From Cinclus cinclus (lineage: Eukaryota > Chordata > Aves > Passeriformes > Cinclidae), in the NCBI RefSeq assembly GCF_963662255.1, contig NC_085053.1, positions 4,879,718-4,943,717 on the forward strand: a DNA stretch of 64,000 bases, written 5' to 3'. A program made the position numbers and the translations under genes. Shown one piece after another: positions 26,968 to 39,000 of the stretch. The first letter of the stretch is position 1. Every line of letters begins with the position of its first letter. Under the pieces are notes generated by a model, which searched no databases, was not told the DNA's origin, and saw only the letters and a program-made list of their open reading frames with translations.

Positions 26968-27038
26968 AAATTGGTCCAGTGACAATAACCACAGATCCCA
27001 AGAAATTTCAGTTTGAACTTAGGGAACTTTATGTTCAG
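26968..27038 (+). CDS. HMCN1: HMCN1 exon 2 (inferred): VWA domain, first part in window
   Basis: The acceptor is ATTCTAG and the donor is CAG|GTGAGT. The first two bases finish a Glu codon begun in the upstream exon (phase 1 entry), then 23 codons follow, including [15 protein letters not shown] and ELYVQ, ending on a complete codon. This is the stretch after the first VWA strand; the metal-binding DxTGS-type motif of the family would be in exon 1, outside the window. The next exon continues directly with GGGDCPE. Confidence 0.95.
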
Positions 27039-30000
27039 GTGAGTAACTTGTTTCCTGTGTGGTGCTAGCAAAGACTGTTTCCTCACGCTGATCTTTCCTT
27101 TTGTGCTGATATTCCTGCTGCAAGCATTCATGAGGATATATAGATCACTTAGCTCTGTCATTTTGCCTGCACAAACTGTTGTTTTCCTGCTCATCCTAAT
27201 TTAGGGCTATGATTAATTTGTCTTAGTTTACATCATTGTGTGGAGACATAGTTCGATAACATGAGAATGAGTAGTTAGGTAATGCTAACATTTAGTTGGC
27301 ATTTTCTTAGTCCTGCCGCTTGTCCACAGACACTTTTATGGACTTTTACTGTATTCTGGAAATTATATTCCATGAACACTATTCAGACAATTCAATCTGC
27401 AAGACCCATCAGGTTTTCCATAGGTACTGCCTTCCCTGCCATGCATTTCTTGGCACTTACTGATTCAAAGGCTTCTTAGAATCACACAATATCCTGAGTG
27501 GGAAGGGACCCACAGGAGCATCCAGTCCAATCCCCAACCCTGCACAGACACCCCAACAGTCTCACCCTGTGCATCCCTGGGAGCATTGTCCAAATGCCCC
27601 TGGAGCTCTCTCAGCCCTGGGGATGTGCCCATTCCCTGGGGAGCCTGGTCAGTGCCCTAGCACCTTCTGGGGGAAGAACCTTTTCCTGACATCCAACCTG
27701 ACTCTGCCCTGGCACAGCTCCAGTCGTTCCTTCGGGTGATAGAAAGAAAGGGGGAAGTATTGGAATGAAGTTATCCTTACTGACAGAACATCTATTCCTA
27801 CTGTCCTGTCTTTAACCAAGGAAAATGCTTCTGGCCTGTGGTGAACCTTGCTGGAGTCAGTAGAACTAGACAGGCTCTCCTTCAGAAGCTGGCACATGGT
27901 GTAAGAACAGATTGCTTGAGGATTACTTTAAAAGTTGGCAGAAGGTTTGAAGTCCAGAAAAACAATAGGTATTGCAGTTTTCTCCTCCATGAGGAAATTT
28001 AAGCTTCAGAACTCCATCCAGTTTTCATGTTTTGTTTCCTCAGTAGTTATACTGGACAGTAATTGCAGCTGTTTAAAAAAGGTGGATTATGTAAGTGAAA
28101 CTTTTGGGAATTTCAAACTCTTAATTTCTAATCAAGTTGTTTAGAAGTTTCTGTCTGATTAATTTTAGATTTTGTTCTTTGGTCGCATATTTCATAATTA
28201 CTTTCAAGATATGCTCATTCTGCTATATGAAGGCTGTCACTGACTTGTATTCATCCATTGTATTGGTGAAGGGCCAAAATAGAAATCAAAAAATTATTAG
28301 AACAGGAGTGGTAGGTCATCTTGCAGTAGAGAAAATATAAACACTTTCTACAGGTTTGTTACCAGTGTTTTTCCAAAATGACTGATAAAAGATGCAAGAG
28401 TGAATGGTGTGGACGTAGAGGAAATTTTGAGCTTGGGTTTGTTTTGAGAAAGGGCATGGAGAAAATATTCTCATTAATGAACAAAGCTAAAATTAAGGTG
28501 AAGATAAATTCTTTCAAGGCATCCTGTGTATAAATCATATTGTATCAAAATATGCTCAACTTGTCGTCCCTGAGCATCAGGGTAAGCCCAGCTCTTGTTT
28601 TCCTTTCATTGGTCACAGAACAGTTAGAGGGTCTTTTGGCTGACGTTTGACATCAGGTAAAAATTGGGTGTGTACATTTCACTGCAGAAACTGGGCCCTG
28701 TTTCCTTTTACATTCAGAATGATAAAGGACATGTTCCTTTGATACAGGCTCAGCTCAGGAGGTTATCACCTGTATTTCATCTGTAATTACCTCTGAATCA
28801 TTCTTATGGACAGTGTGATAAGAACATGGATGTGGGCAGCAGTGGCCCCTTGGTTTTTTTTTTTGTTTTATTTTTTTTGTTGTTGTTGTGCAGATTTTTT
28901 TGTGTATTCCTGTGGGCCTGTTCAAAAGGGAGGGAAAATGAAGCTTCCTGAGCTTCACTCACCTCACCTTTTCCACAAAGCTCCACAAGGTAGTTGTATT
29001 TAATTTCAATTTGGAGAGAAATGCAGGAAATACATAATGGAAATTTTTCTACTTTTTTATATAAATAAAGGCAATACTAATGTTAAATGTTAGGAAACAA
29101 CTCTGCCTGTGAGGGTGGGGAGGTCCTGGCACAGGGTTCTCAGAGAAGCTGTGGCTGCCCCTGGATCCCTGGAAGAATCCAAGGCCAGGTTGGATGGGGC
29201 TTGGAGCAACCTGGGATAGTGGAAAGTGTCCCTGCCCATGGCAGGGGTGGGACTGGATGGGCTTTAAGGTCCTTCCAATCCAAACTGTTCCATGATGATG
29301 ATGTTTCGTTGTTCGACCCACTGCCTTTTAAGAGTATTCTACTTTATATGAATAAAAAATCCATGCTTGTTCTCAGAACATCCAATTTAGCTCAGTAGTG
29401 CTTTTCATGTTCTGTGTAGAAAACAGATGCTGCCATATGGAATATCATGAGATGATAGTCAAGTAGACTTGAAGTGGGGATAGAAACTTCCCTGTTCCAA
29501 GTAGATGTCTATAGAAATTAGCTATTATTTTGACTTTGTCCACAAATTAAGCCTTTACATGGAAGAGTCTTCTGCTGAAAGAATTTGCATATACTGATGT
29601 GACCCATTGGACTGTGTAGGTATTGCCAAAGTTCTGACTTGTGTCAAAAATCTTCTTGGAGAGTTCTCTCTTGAATTTCAGGCTGTCTGGAGTCTACCAC
29701 TTGCTTTTCCCATAAGACCAAAGCTACGTTTAGGAGAACTGACTTTGAAAAAGAACAACAGTTTCAGAAAAACAGTGACCACATGCTTATTCATTAGCAC
29801 AGATGAGAAACTTACTGATAGCCTTGCTTTGAAATTGGATTAAAGATACTGATAAATTAAACTTGTTCCCAACACGAACATTTTACTGAGAACAAGCAAA
29901 ATTCTAAAGTATGAAGGACTGCTCACTTTTTGCCTTCTTCTTTTCTGGCATATGTAGATTTGTATATACATATGCATGTTGACTGTAAAAACAGAAGATA

Positions 30001-33000
30001 CCAATTTTATATTTAATAATTGAATATGCAGAGATCTATTGTAAATGACGGGGCAAGTTTTATAGTTTGTATCAGGTCTTTGGAAAGTTCTGTCTTCAAT
30101 GTGCCAAGTTAATTTTTATGTAAGTTAGTGAGCTTTTATTTAAACAGTATTTTTCCCATATTCTTAATTTAAGGAGAGAAACTAATCCTTTCCTATTAAG
30201 ATAAAGTCATACTTGGAAGCATTTTGATTAAACACATGGTCTGAAAAACCTCCAGCTCTGCAGCTGCTGCCGTGCAGAGCTGTGGGAACACAGCACCTGT
30301 GCCCTTTGCTGAGCTCCCTGTCCCAGAGTGGAGTCCAGGCCAGGTTCTTGCTGCTCTGGTTTCCAGAGGTGCTCCTGGAGCTGGGCACTGCCTGCATGGG
30401 ACCATTTCCCATCTGTCTGTGCCCCTGACCTTCCGTGGCTGCTGTGTGCTACCAGAGCAGGGGAGTTGTCAGCTAGGAAGGGAGCATGTGAGTGTGGGAA
30501 ATGAGGCTGTCACAAAAGCTGGAGCTGAGCACGGCATGGATAGGAGTGACTGTGACACTAGCCAACATCCAGGCTCTTCCTTTGACTTTATTTTCCCTTT
30601 GCAATTATTGCAGTTGCTGCTTGTGAGTGTGTTACACCACTCTGCAGAAACCATAAAATCCTTAGAGTGGAAAAGGTGAATAAATTATTAGAGGCTGAGA
30701 AAGTATCCATCTTGAACGTCCCAAAAGAATGTTTTTTTTTTTTTTTTTCTTTAAAAGAAAAAAAGTTACATTTTCTTTCTGCTTGTGAACAGGGTGGTGG
30801 AGACTGTCCAGAGATGAGCATTGGGGCAATAAAGATTGCTCTAGAAATTTCCCTGCCTGGCTCTTTCATCTATGTATTTACTGATGCCCGATCCAAGGAT
30901 TACAGACTCACCCATGAAGTGCTTCAACTCATCCAACAGAAACAGTCACAGGTACTGAGGGGATTTGCATTCCCAGCTGGGTTTTAAGTTTAATCCTCAG
31001 TTTCTCAATGACAAAGGGTAGAATTCTCCTGTGTGAAACTTGGTGAAATCTTTTTACAGAAGGGACCATAATACTGCATTCTAAGGATTAATTTTTTTTT
31101 AAGAGAGTAAACTGATCTGGTTGAGGAAATCTTAGTGGAATATTCTTTTTATTATTGTGAAATAAATAATACTACTGAATCTTCTACCAGTATATGTGTT
31201 TTTGGTAGCTTATCACTTATGTGGATTTTTAAATATTGTTCTAAAAGAAGTATTATGTGAATGGCAGGGGTGATTGATTTTTAAAGGTATTTTTGTTTGT
31301 TCCTTTTCTTCTGCATTGCTTTTTCCATCATTACTCAGTGCAATGCCTTTGTCCATGCAGAGTAACAAACCCATCTCCACTGACATTCTTCTGTTGTCTT
31401 GTCTTTATGCTGCCCTGGCAATGCTTTCCTTACCTATGCACCATGTGTCCAATGATTCACTGATTTTTCTTTAATCTAGGTGGTATTTGTGCTGACAGGA
31501 GACTGTGATGACAGGGATCATATTGGTTACAAGGTCTACGAAGAAATTGCCTCAACAAGTTCTGGTCAAGTTTTTCACTTGGACAAAAAACAAGTTAATG
31601 AGGTAACTTCACTTGAGTTTTGCAATTGATAAAGAAAATGACAGATGAGTTACACTGTAAATCTTTAAGAGACCTTATGGTGGGTTAGGGAGCAGAAGGG
31701 GAACTTCTACATGTTCTGGTCTTAGTATGTGGACTCTGTTCTACCTTTCCCTTCCTTCCTTCCTCCATCTTCTATATCAGGGTCCAATTCCATGACTTTA
31801 ATTGACATTAGGGAAGTGTGAAGTGGCACATCTCACCAGAACCTCCCCAACTTCCCTCTGCCCGTGCCAGAAGTCTTCCAGGAGAGCCTTTAAAAAAAGG
31901 GGTGGTTCTGGGCTCTGTGTAGCCTAGTGGCTTCTCTGCTCAAAACAAGGGCACACATTTAGCTTTAAACGAGCATTTTGTGAGTAAGCAAAGGACTGCT
32001 ACTTAGCCTGGACAAAAATGTTCCCCACATAGGATAGTGTGGACTTTCAGGTTTCCATTATGCAGTCATGGAAGTAACTTTTTAATTGAGGTTATTGCTG
32101 CAATACTTTTGCCACCTCTGCTGCCCTCCTGGTAACTGTGGTTCCTGACCCACAGCCATGAATGACTGTTTGCTTTGGGAACTTCAGTGAGTCTCAGACA
32201 GAAATGAAACTTCAGAAATGCGTGAGAAAACAGTTTGGAGAGAGGTGAAATCACATGATATTTATCTGGAGAGCTGGAATTGTTTATAAATGTTGTAAAC
32301 GTTCCCCTTTGAATTCCCAGTGTAGGCAATAACTAGCTGAGGTTTTTTAATAAAAATTTACTCTGGTTTGTTTGTTCTTCTTTCTGTCCTAAAATTTGGA
32401 CAATGATAAATGTTGGAGATAAGCTGCATTTTTGTACAGCTGTTGCCTAGAAAAATTGAAGTTCTCATTGGGAATGATAGAAGCTATTGGCAGTGATGCG
32501 AAGGTGATCAAAAGGAGAAACTTCCCAGAAGATGTATCCTCCAAAAGTTAGGTTAAAATTTGGAAGAAAAGAAATTACCTGTTTCTTCTGTTCCTGGCCT
32601 GCATTTTGCTATTATGTATAAAGGGTAAAACTTCTCTGTGATGCTCCATGAAATCCCTTTATAGAGAGGGATCATCATGGAATGAGATGGTCTTTAAGGG
32701 TCTTTCTAACCCAACCAATTCTGCGACCCTCTGATACTGCCAGTGCGGAATGCTCTTTGCCAGGACTGGAGTTTTAGGGTAAGGGTTTGGTTCGATTGTT
32801 GTGGTTTTGTTCCCTTCTGCTTTTGAGAGGTAGAAGTGAGCAGATAAAGCCATTTTAGGTGCTACACAGCACCGTGTTCTGGAGTGGAGCTGGCACAAGC
32901 TGCTTTCCTGGCTGCCTTCTGCTGCTTTCTGGGCTTGGCACTTCCCTGTTTCTAAGAACACCACCTTCTGCCTGAAAGGATAGGCTGTCTTGGAATTTTG

Positions 33001-36000
33001 GGTAAGGTTTTAAGCAGGGGGTTTCAGTAGCCGCTTTCACCCCATTCCTGCTTCATCTCAGCATTTCTTTTGAGTAAATAATCATAGAATTGTAAAGTTG
33101 TAAAATGTTCTGGGTTGCAAGATACCTTAAAGAGCATCTCATTCCACCCCCTGCCATGGGCAGGGACACGTCCCACTATCCCAGGTTGCTCCAAGCCCCA
33201 TCCAACCTGGCCTTGGACACTTCCAGGGACCCAGGGGCAGCCACAGCTTCTCTGGGCACCCTGTGCCAAGGGCCTTACCACCTCTGCACAAGAGCAGAGG
33301 GTGAAATCAGTAGGTGATATTTTTGCAGCATTTTTTGAGAGTGGGGGAAATACAGCCTATGGCCACTGGAAAGAGGTGCTTAAACAGTGCAAGAGGTTGC
33401 CTAAGGTGGAAAAAAAAGCCAAACTCTAAATCACTTTCAGAAGCCTTCCACAATGACTGCTGAACAATTTGTGTTGAAGCCAAACCTAAAAGACTCTGCA
33501 ATTTTAGTGATTATTGACTTTACATAAATCTGTGTCTGGGCCAAGTGACTGTGAAAATGAGTAGACCAAATTGCTGCCATCCCCAGTAAAACCTTCTCTG
33601 TGGTTTCACTTCTGGATCAGCATTGATCAGCTGTTTATGGGATAGCCCTCAGGCAGGATTCTGCAGCAATCAATCAATCACACTTGCCCTCCTTTTTCTC
33701 TGAGGAGTCGATGATGTGTAAAGAATGCAGTTTATAAATGCTGAAGCACACTCACCATTTTGGGCCCAGAGACAGCCAATGCTGGATGGAGGATTAGGGA
33801 ATAGCTACAAAGTCCCTGCTGAGTACCCTGCCAAACCAACGACTTGTTTTGTTAAAACGTTTTGATTCTTCTACCCCCCAAAAACCCAAACAAAGCTATT
33901 TTTAGTATATAAAGTTTTAAACCATTGCTCTTGTTCTTGCCCTTTGAGCATTAAGTGCAGAATGAAGCAATATTCTAAGCTAGATACAAGGAAACACAGC
34001 AAAACAGTACTTGATACACATCCAGTGCTTGTGTACTGAGAAGACTATGAATGCTTAGTGCCTTCTTTTTACTTTTGAAAAACGTGTTCTGATTTCAAAT
34101 ACTACAATTAACTTGGGCAAAATTATTAGTGATTGACGAAGTTGTGTTAGGTTCAGTCCAGCAAAGCATGAAATACATATGTATCTCCACTTACTTGATG
34201 AAGGGTAGCTCGTCTAAGAGTCTGTTATTTTTACAAACTCACTGTAATTTCTGTGCATTAGATAAATGAGAATATTTATCTAGTTAGAGCATCAAGGTCC
34301 CATCCCTGGGAGGGAGTGTTCAAGGCCCATGTTGGGGCTCTAGGTTGAGCAACCTGGACTTGGAAGGTGTCCTTGTCTATGGCAGAGGAGTGAGACAAGA
34401 TGGGCTTTAATGTCCCTTCCAACAGAAACCATTATAGGGCTGTAATATTCTGAAACGTCTCCAGTGTCTTGGAAAGCCTTTATCAAAGTGCTTTACCAAA
34501 GCATTGAAGTCCTGATTTTGAAAAGTGTTTCTTTAGGGTAAGATTTCTCTGGTTGCTTTTGTAGACTCAGGGCTTAATTTGCAATAATTGCTTGAAATTT
34601 AAATGAATCACAGAATATACTGAGCTGGAGGGGTTCCTTGGAATCTGCAAGGATTGAGTCCAACCAACCCCTGGCCTTGCACAGACACCCCAACAATCCC
34701 ACCCTGTGCATCCCTGGGAGCATTGTCCAAACACCCCTGGAGCTCTGGCAGCTTTAGGGCTGTGCCCATTCCCTGGGGAGCCTGGGCAGTGCCCACCACC
34801 CTCTGGGGAAGAACCTTTCCCTGACCTCCAGCCTCACCCTCCCTCACCCAGCTCCAGCCCTTCCCTCAGGTTCTGTTCTCACATCATTGAGAATATTCAT
34901 TAAGCATGGCTTAAATTCCCTGTTCGGAGCAGATTCTCTTTTCATAACTGTGTTCAATTTCCAAAAGGTACCACTAATTTTGACTTGAACTGAAGTCACA
35001 TTACACCACACCTAATTATCCTTCTGTAAGGAAATTCCTGTGAATAGTTGTGATGCCCAAAGTTTTGTACTGATGTCAGAGGGGATGTTGAGATGAACTG
35101 TGATGATCATCAGAGTGTGAATATGGTCTTGTGGAACGTAGTTGGAGATTTCTTAGTCATTGGCAGTTCAGGTTGTGTCTCCAGGTTGTTTTGATTGTTT
35201 GTGGCAAAAATGAGCCATTTCTGTGTCTGATGAACTGGACTGATCAGTGTGGATAAAGCAGGGAGTTCACAAGGACTGAGCTGGTGAGTGGTCTTTTTCC
35301 ATTTCTTTTAGTGCTGAAGCACTTGATTTTTCTTATTTCTAACCTTTCTGTAAGAAGTAAAGAATTCCTGTCCTTAGACTGCCTAAAAATATATCTTTCT
35401 TCCTGATTTTTAAAATAAGTAGAAATGGATCTTCCATATACAGAACATTGATAGGACAAGAACTGGGGCACAGCTTTGACTTTGATGGAAAAGGGGGGTG
35501 TTGCTGAGTGACTTGAAAGCTGGATGAACCTGTACAGGGGAAAAAAATAGAGAGAGTTTGGAATTAGATGAGAAGCCTGTGAATGAAAGGGATGCTGTGG
35601 ATGAGACAAGATTGAGGGGGGACTGAAGACAAGACTGGAGACAGAACATTTAGAGTGGATGGTGCAAAAGGGGTTGTTGTTGTGGGGAAGGTGCTGAAGG
35701 GTATTGTCTGTAAGATCACAGAGAATGGTGGTGGTCACTCAGGAGTGCTCTGCTATAAACAGAGGTCCCTAAACCCTCTGGTGAACATTCCATTTCTGCT
35801 GGCTTTTAGTCCTCCTAGGAGATGGCAACCCAAGGGTTATACCACCACACCTTAGGTTGGTGTTACAGGTCCCTGCTCTGTATGACCAATGTTTCTTTGG
35901 ATGATGCTGCAAAGGAGCAATTTGAAATACTCTTTCATTCAGTTAAAGGTGTAGAAGGCCCCTCTACTACTTTTCAAGGATACTGTGCAGGTGACAAAGT

Positions 36001-39000
36001 CAAAAGTTCAAAATTACAGCATAGAATGAAGGTTTTGTGCATACCTCTGTTTCTTGCCTTTTTTTCTCCCATTTCCCAAACAGGCATTATCCATTTTCAT
36101 AGAAAACAGAGTAATGGTTTAGTGGGAGAAACAGCTGAATACTTCTATTCTGAAAATACATAATGTACAGTGAATGCCAAACAAAGAAAGAAAAAAACAA
36201 ATAGTTATAGCTGGTCTTTCTCTGTTTTCTATGGAATTTGGAGTCTCTGGAAAAAATAAACCATGGTCACGTACCTAAGGTCTGTCATAAAGCAACTGCA
36301 GAAGGGCTTTTAAAGGGCAGTTGAAAGCAGACAGGCTTAGTTCTAGTGGTTCCTAACTTTGAAGAGCTTGAGATCCAACACTAAAACTTTTCAGTCATGT
36401 GGTTTTCATACATGTTATATACATAATTGTTTTATTTTTACAGTATTATTTTCTCATGCACTGTTTCACTTATATTTTTGATGTGCATTTAAAAACATAA
36501 CTAGAATATTTTTCCTCTTTGGGTATAAGTATGAGCCTAAATTTACTTAAGCAATGAAACAGTTAACCTGAAATCTCATTGCTTTGACTGCTTGAGTAAT
36601 ATTCTTGAGTCCCAGAATAAACAAATGGGAATAGAGACCATGCTCCACAGATTTTCCAGGTTTCAGTATGCATTCCAAGAAATGACCTGACAGCAGGGCA
36701 GGTTGCAAGAGCAAATTTTCTGGGGAAATGTTATAAATCATCTCTGTATTTACCCCTCCCCCTCTAATAATATTCATCACATCACATTTTGGCAGAACAA
36801 CAAAAGCTGCTGTTGTTTTGGGAGTTTTCTGTAAAGGTCCCAGAGGAGAAAAAACCTACTTCTAAACCAGTGTTACAGCAGTATTGCAAACCCCTTTGGA
36901 ATTATGGGGTTGGGAAATGGATCTCCCAGAACTGCCTGTTGAACTTATATAAGCAAGCTGCTGCCAGACTGCAGACAGCTGGGTTGTTCTGTTGCCTTCC
37001 ATTTTCAGTTTTGATCTTGAAAACTCTCAGAAACTGAAGTTCATACGGGTTCATTAAATTTTACAATCCATTTAAAAACTTCCCGGTGGAGGTGAGATCC
37101 TGGGATTAAATAGGAATTTTTCCATATACCTCATACAAAAAAGTGTCATGCTCATCTCACTGGGAGTAGAACACTGAAATTTCTTTGGAAGCATTTTTGG
37201 ACCCAGATGTATGATTTCTAAAGTAGAAAATGAGTTGTATCTTTTTGAAGCTTTGGGATTCCTGTTCCAGGCTTGTCTAAAGCAAACACAAGCTGCTCCC
37301 TAGCTGGTGTCCTCAGCTGTTGCACAAACCCCACTTCTCTCTTGGGCCATGTTACTGCAGAGCTTTGAGCAGCACAGGCAGTTTTCCTGTGATTTTTTTG
37401 GGAATGTTATTTTGCAAACATACACAAGCACCTCGCTTGTGCACACCCTGGGTGAGGGGACATCTGGCCAGTGCTGTCTCACCCTGCGCTGGGAGCACTC
37501 AGCATGACTCAGGTGGGACATTGCTAAGAGTGGAGGAGGGATTATTGATGAAAACCTGCCCCCATCATTTCAAAGGTGTTTTCAATGATGTCCTTCGCTT
37601 ACTTAAACTTACTTCATCTTTGCACAAGGGTTGCTGTAACATATGAGAACAAGTACACTTTTATAGTAGTCTGGAATCTGGTTTCTATCACAAAGTCATC
37701 TCGCACACAAACCTAGCATAGTATATTTCCATTTTTTAAATTATAAAGTAGGCAAGTAATGCACAATAAACCAGGGGAATGACATTCTTTTGGGCAATGT
37801 GTTGAATTGGGTCCTAGGTTGAAGGAGAGTTGCCCTGGAGACCCCCAGTACTGAGGGGCAACACGTCCAGGTTAGTTTATTGTTGGTTTCCAAGTCTTGA
37901 ACTGACACAATCAAAAGACAGCTCTCTTTTACAAGATGTTTCTCAATGCCACCATGGTCAACTGCAACTTAAAAGCACGGTTCAGTATTAATGTGAATCA
38001 CATTCACGTTGTTACACAAACCAAGTATTACTTCAGTAGGATTTAAAAAATATGCTGGAGCTCTGTGACATACAGTGGTGATGCAGAATTATATAGTTTG
38101 ACAAATCAGGTGTGTTTCTGGGGAGGTTGGGTTGATTTTGAGTTGGTGGTGGGTTTCCCTTGGCTGATTGTCAAGCTAGAATTGGTTGAGGAGGCTTCTG
38201 GGTTGAGATAAAGACAGGGAAATCACCAGTTGTTGAGGGCAAGACAAAGTTGACTTAAGGAAAATTAATTTGTTGCCAATTAAAATAGATACTCAATTAT
38301 TCCTGCAGGCAGTGGGAAGCAAAGACAGGTGGGAACACCTTTGCCTCACTTGCCCATATCAACTTCTCCCCTGATTCCTTGTCCTTTCCCCAGTGCCACC
38401 AGGAATGTGGTTGTGGTCAGTACACACAGGTTTCTCTTGGCTGCTCTTCCTCCTCACATCCTTCCTTCACTGTGGGCTCTCCCGTGGGCTGCTGTCCTGT
38501 CCCTGGTGTGAGAGCCTCCATACCCTGCAGGGACACACCCTCCAAAGCCATGTTCCCTTGCAGTCCCACCTCTGTGCTGTGCCTAACAGTAATTTGTATT
38601 AGGCATTTTAAGGGGAAAAAACGCTGAAAAAAGTCCATAGATGGTCCATGCAGCTAATAACTGATGACCAGAAATGTCCACAGGTTTGTATCCCTAATTC
38701 CTTTTAAAATTTACCTGTGGTGGTTGTATAGAGATGTATCTAGGTGTGCTTGTGTATTCCTTTTAAACACCATGCTGACTATGGTTTTGCTAGTATCTTC
38801 TATTAAAGTTGCATTTCCTTTAAGTATTCACATTTTAAAAAATAAATCAATACGGAAACTCTACAAGACAGTAGAGGCAAGCATTTCAACAGAAAATATT
38901 TCAACAGCCAGTACTGCTGACAGTATAGTAACAACTGTTCTTTTCTCTTCTAGGTGTTAAAATGGGTTGAAGAAGCAGTTCAAGCCTCCAAAGTGCATCT

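Larger units (their letters stand above)
27039..30792 (+). other. HMCN1: HMCN1 intron 2
   Basis: Runs from GTGAGT to CAG. It holds two CR1 fragments (listed), a T-rich tract at 28852-28890, and a T17 run followed by an A-rich complement near its 3' end. The GC-richer stretch at 30240-30530 was not identified. Confidence 0.9.
31603..38953 (+). other. HMCN1: HMCN1 intron 4
   Basis: Intron of 7.35 kb, the longest complete one in the window. It contains four CR1 pieces (32677, 33081, 34300, 34607). No exon-like or RNA-gene signal was seen in 34881-38950. A short (CAAT)n tract occurs at about 33667-33680. Confidence 0.9.
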
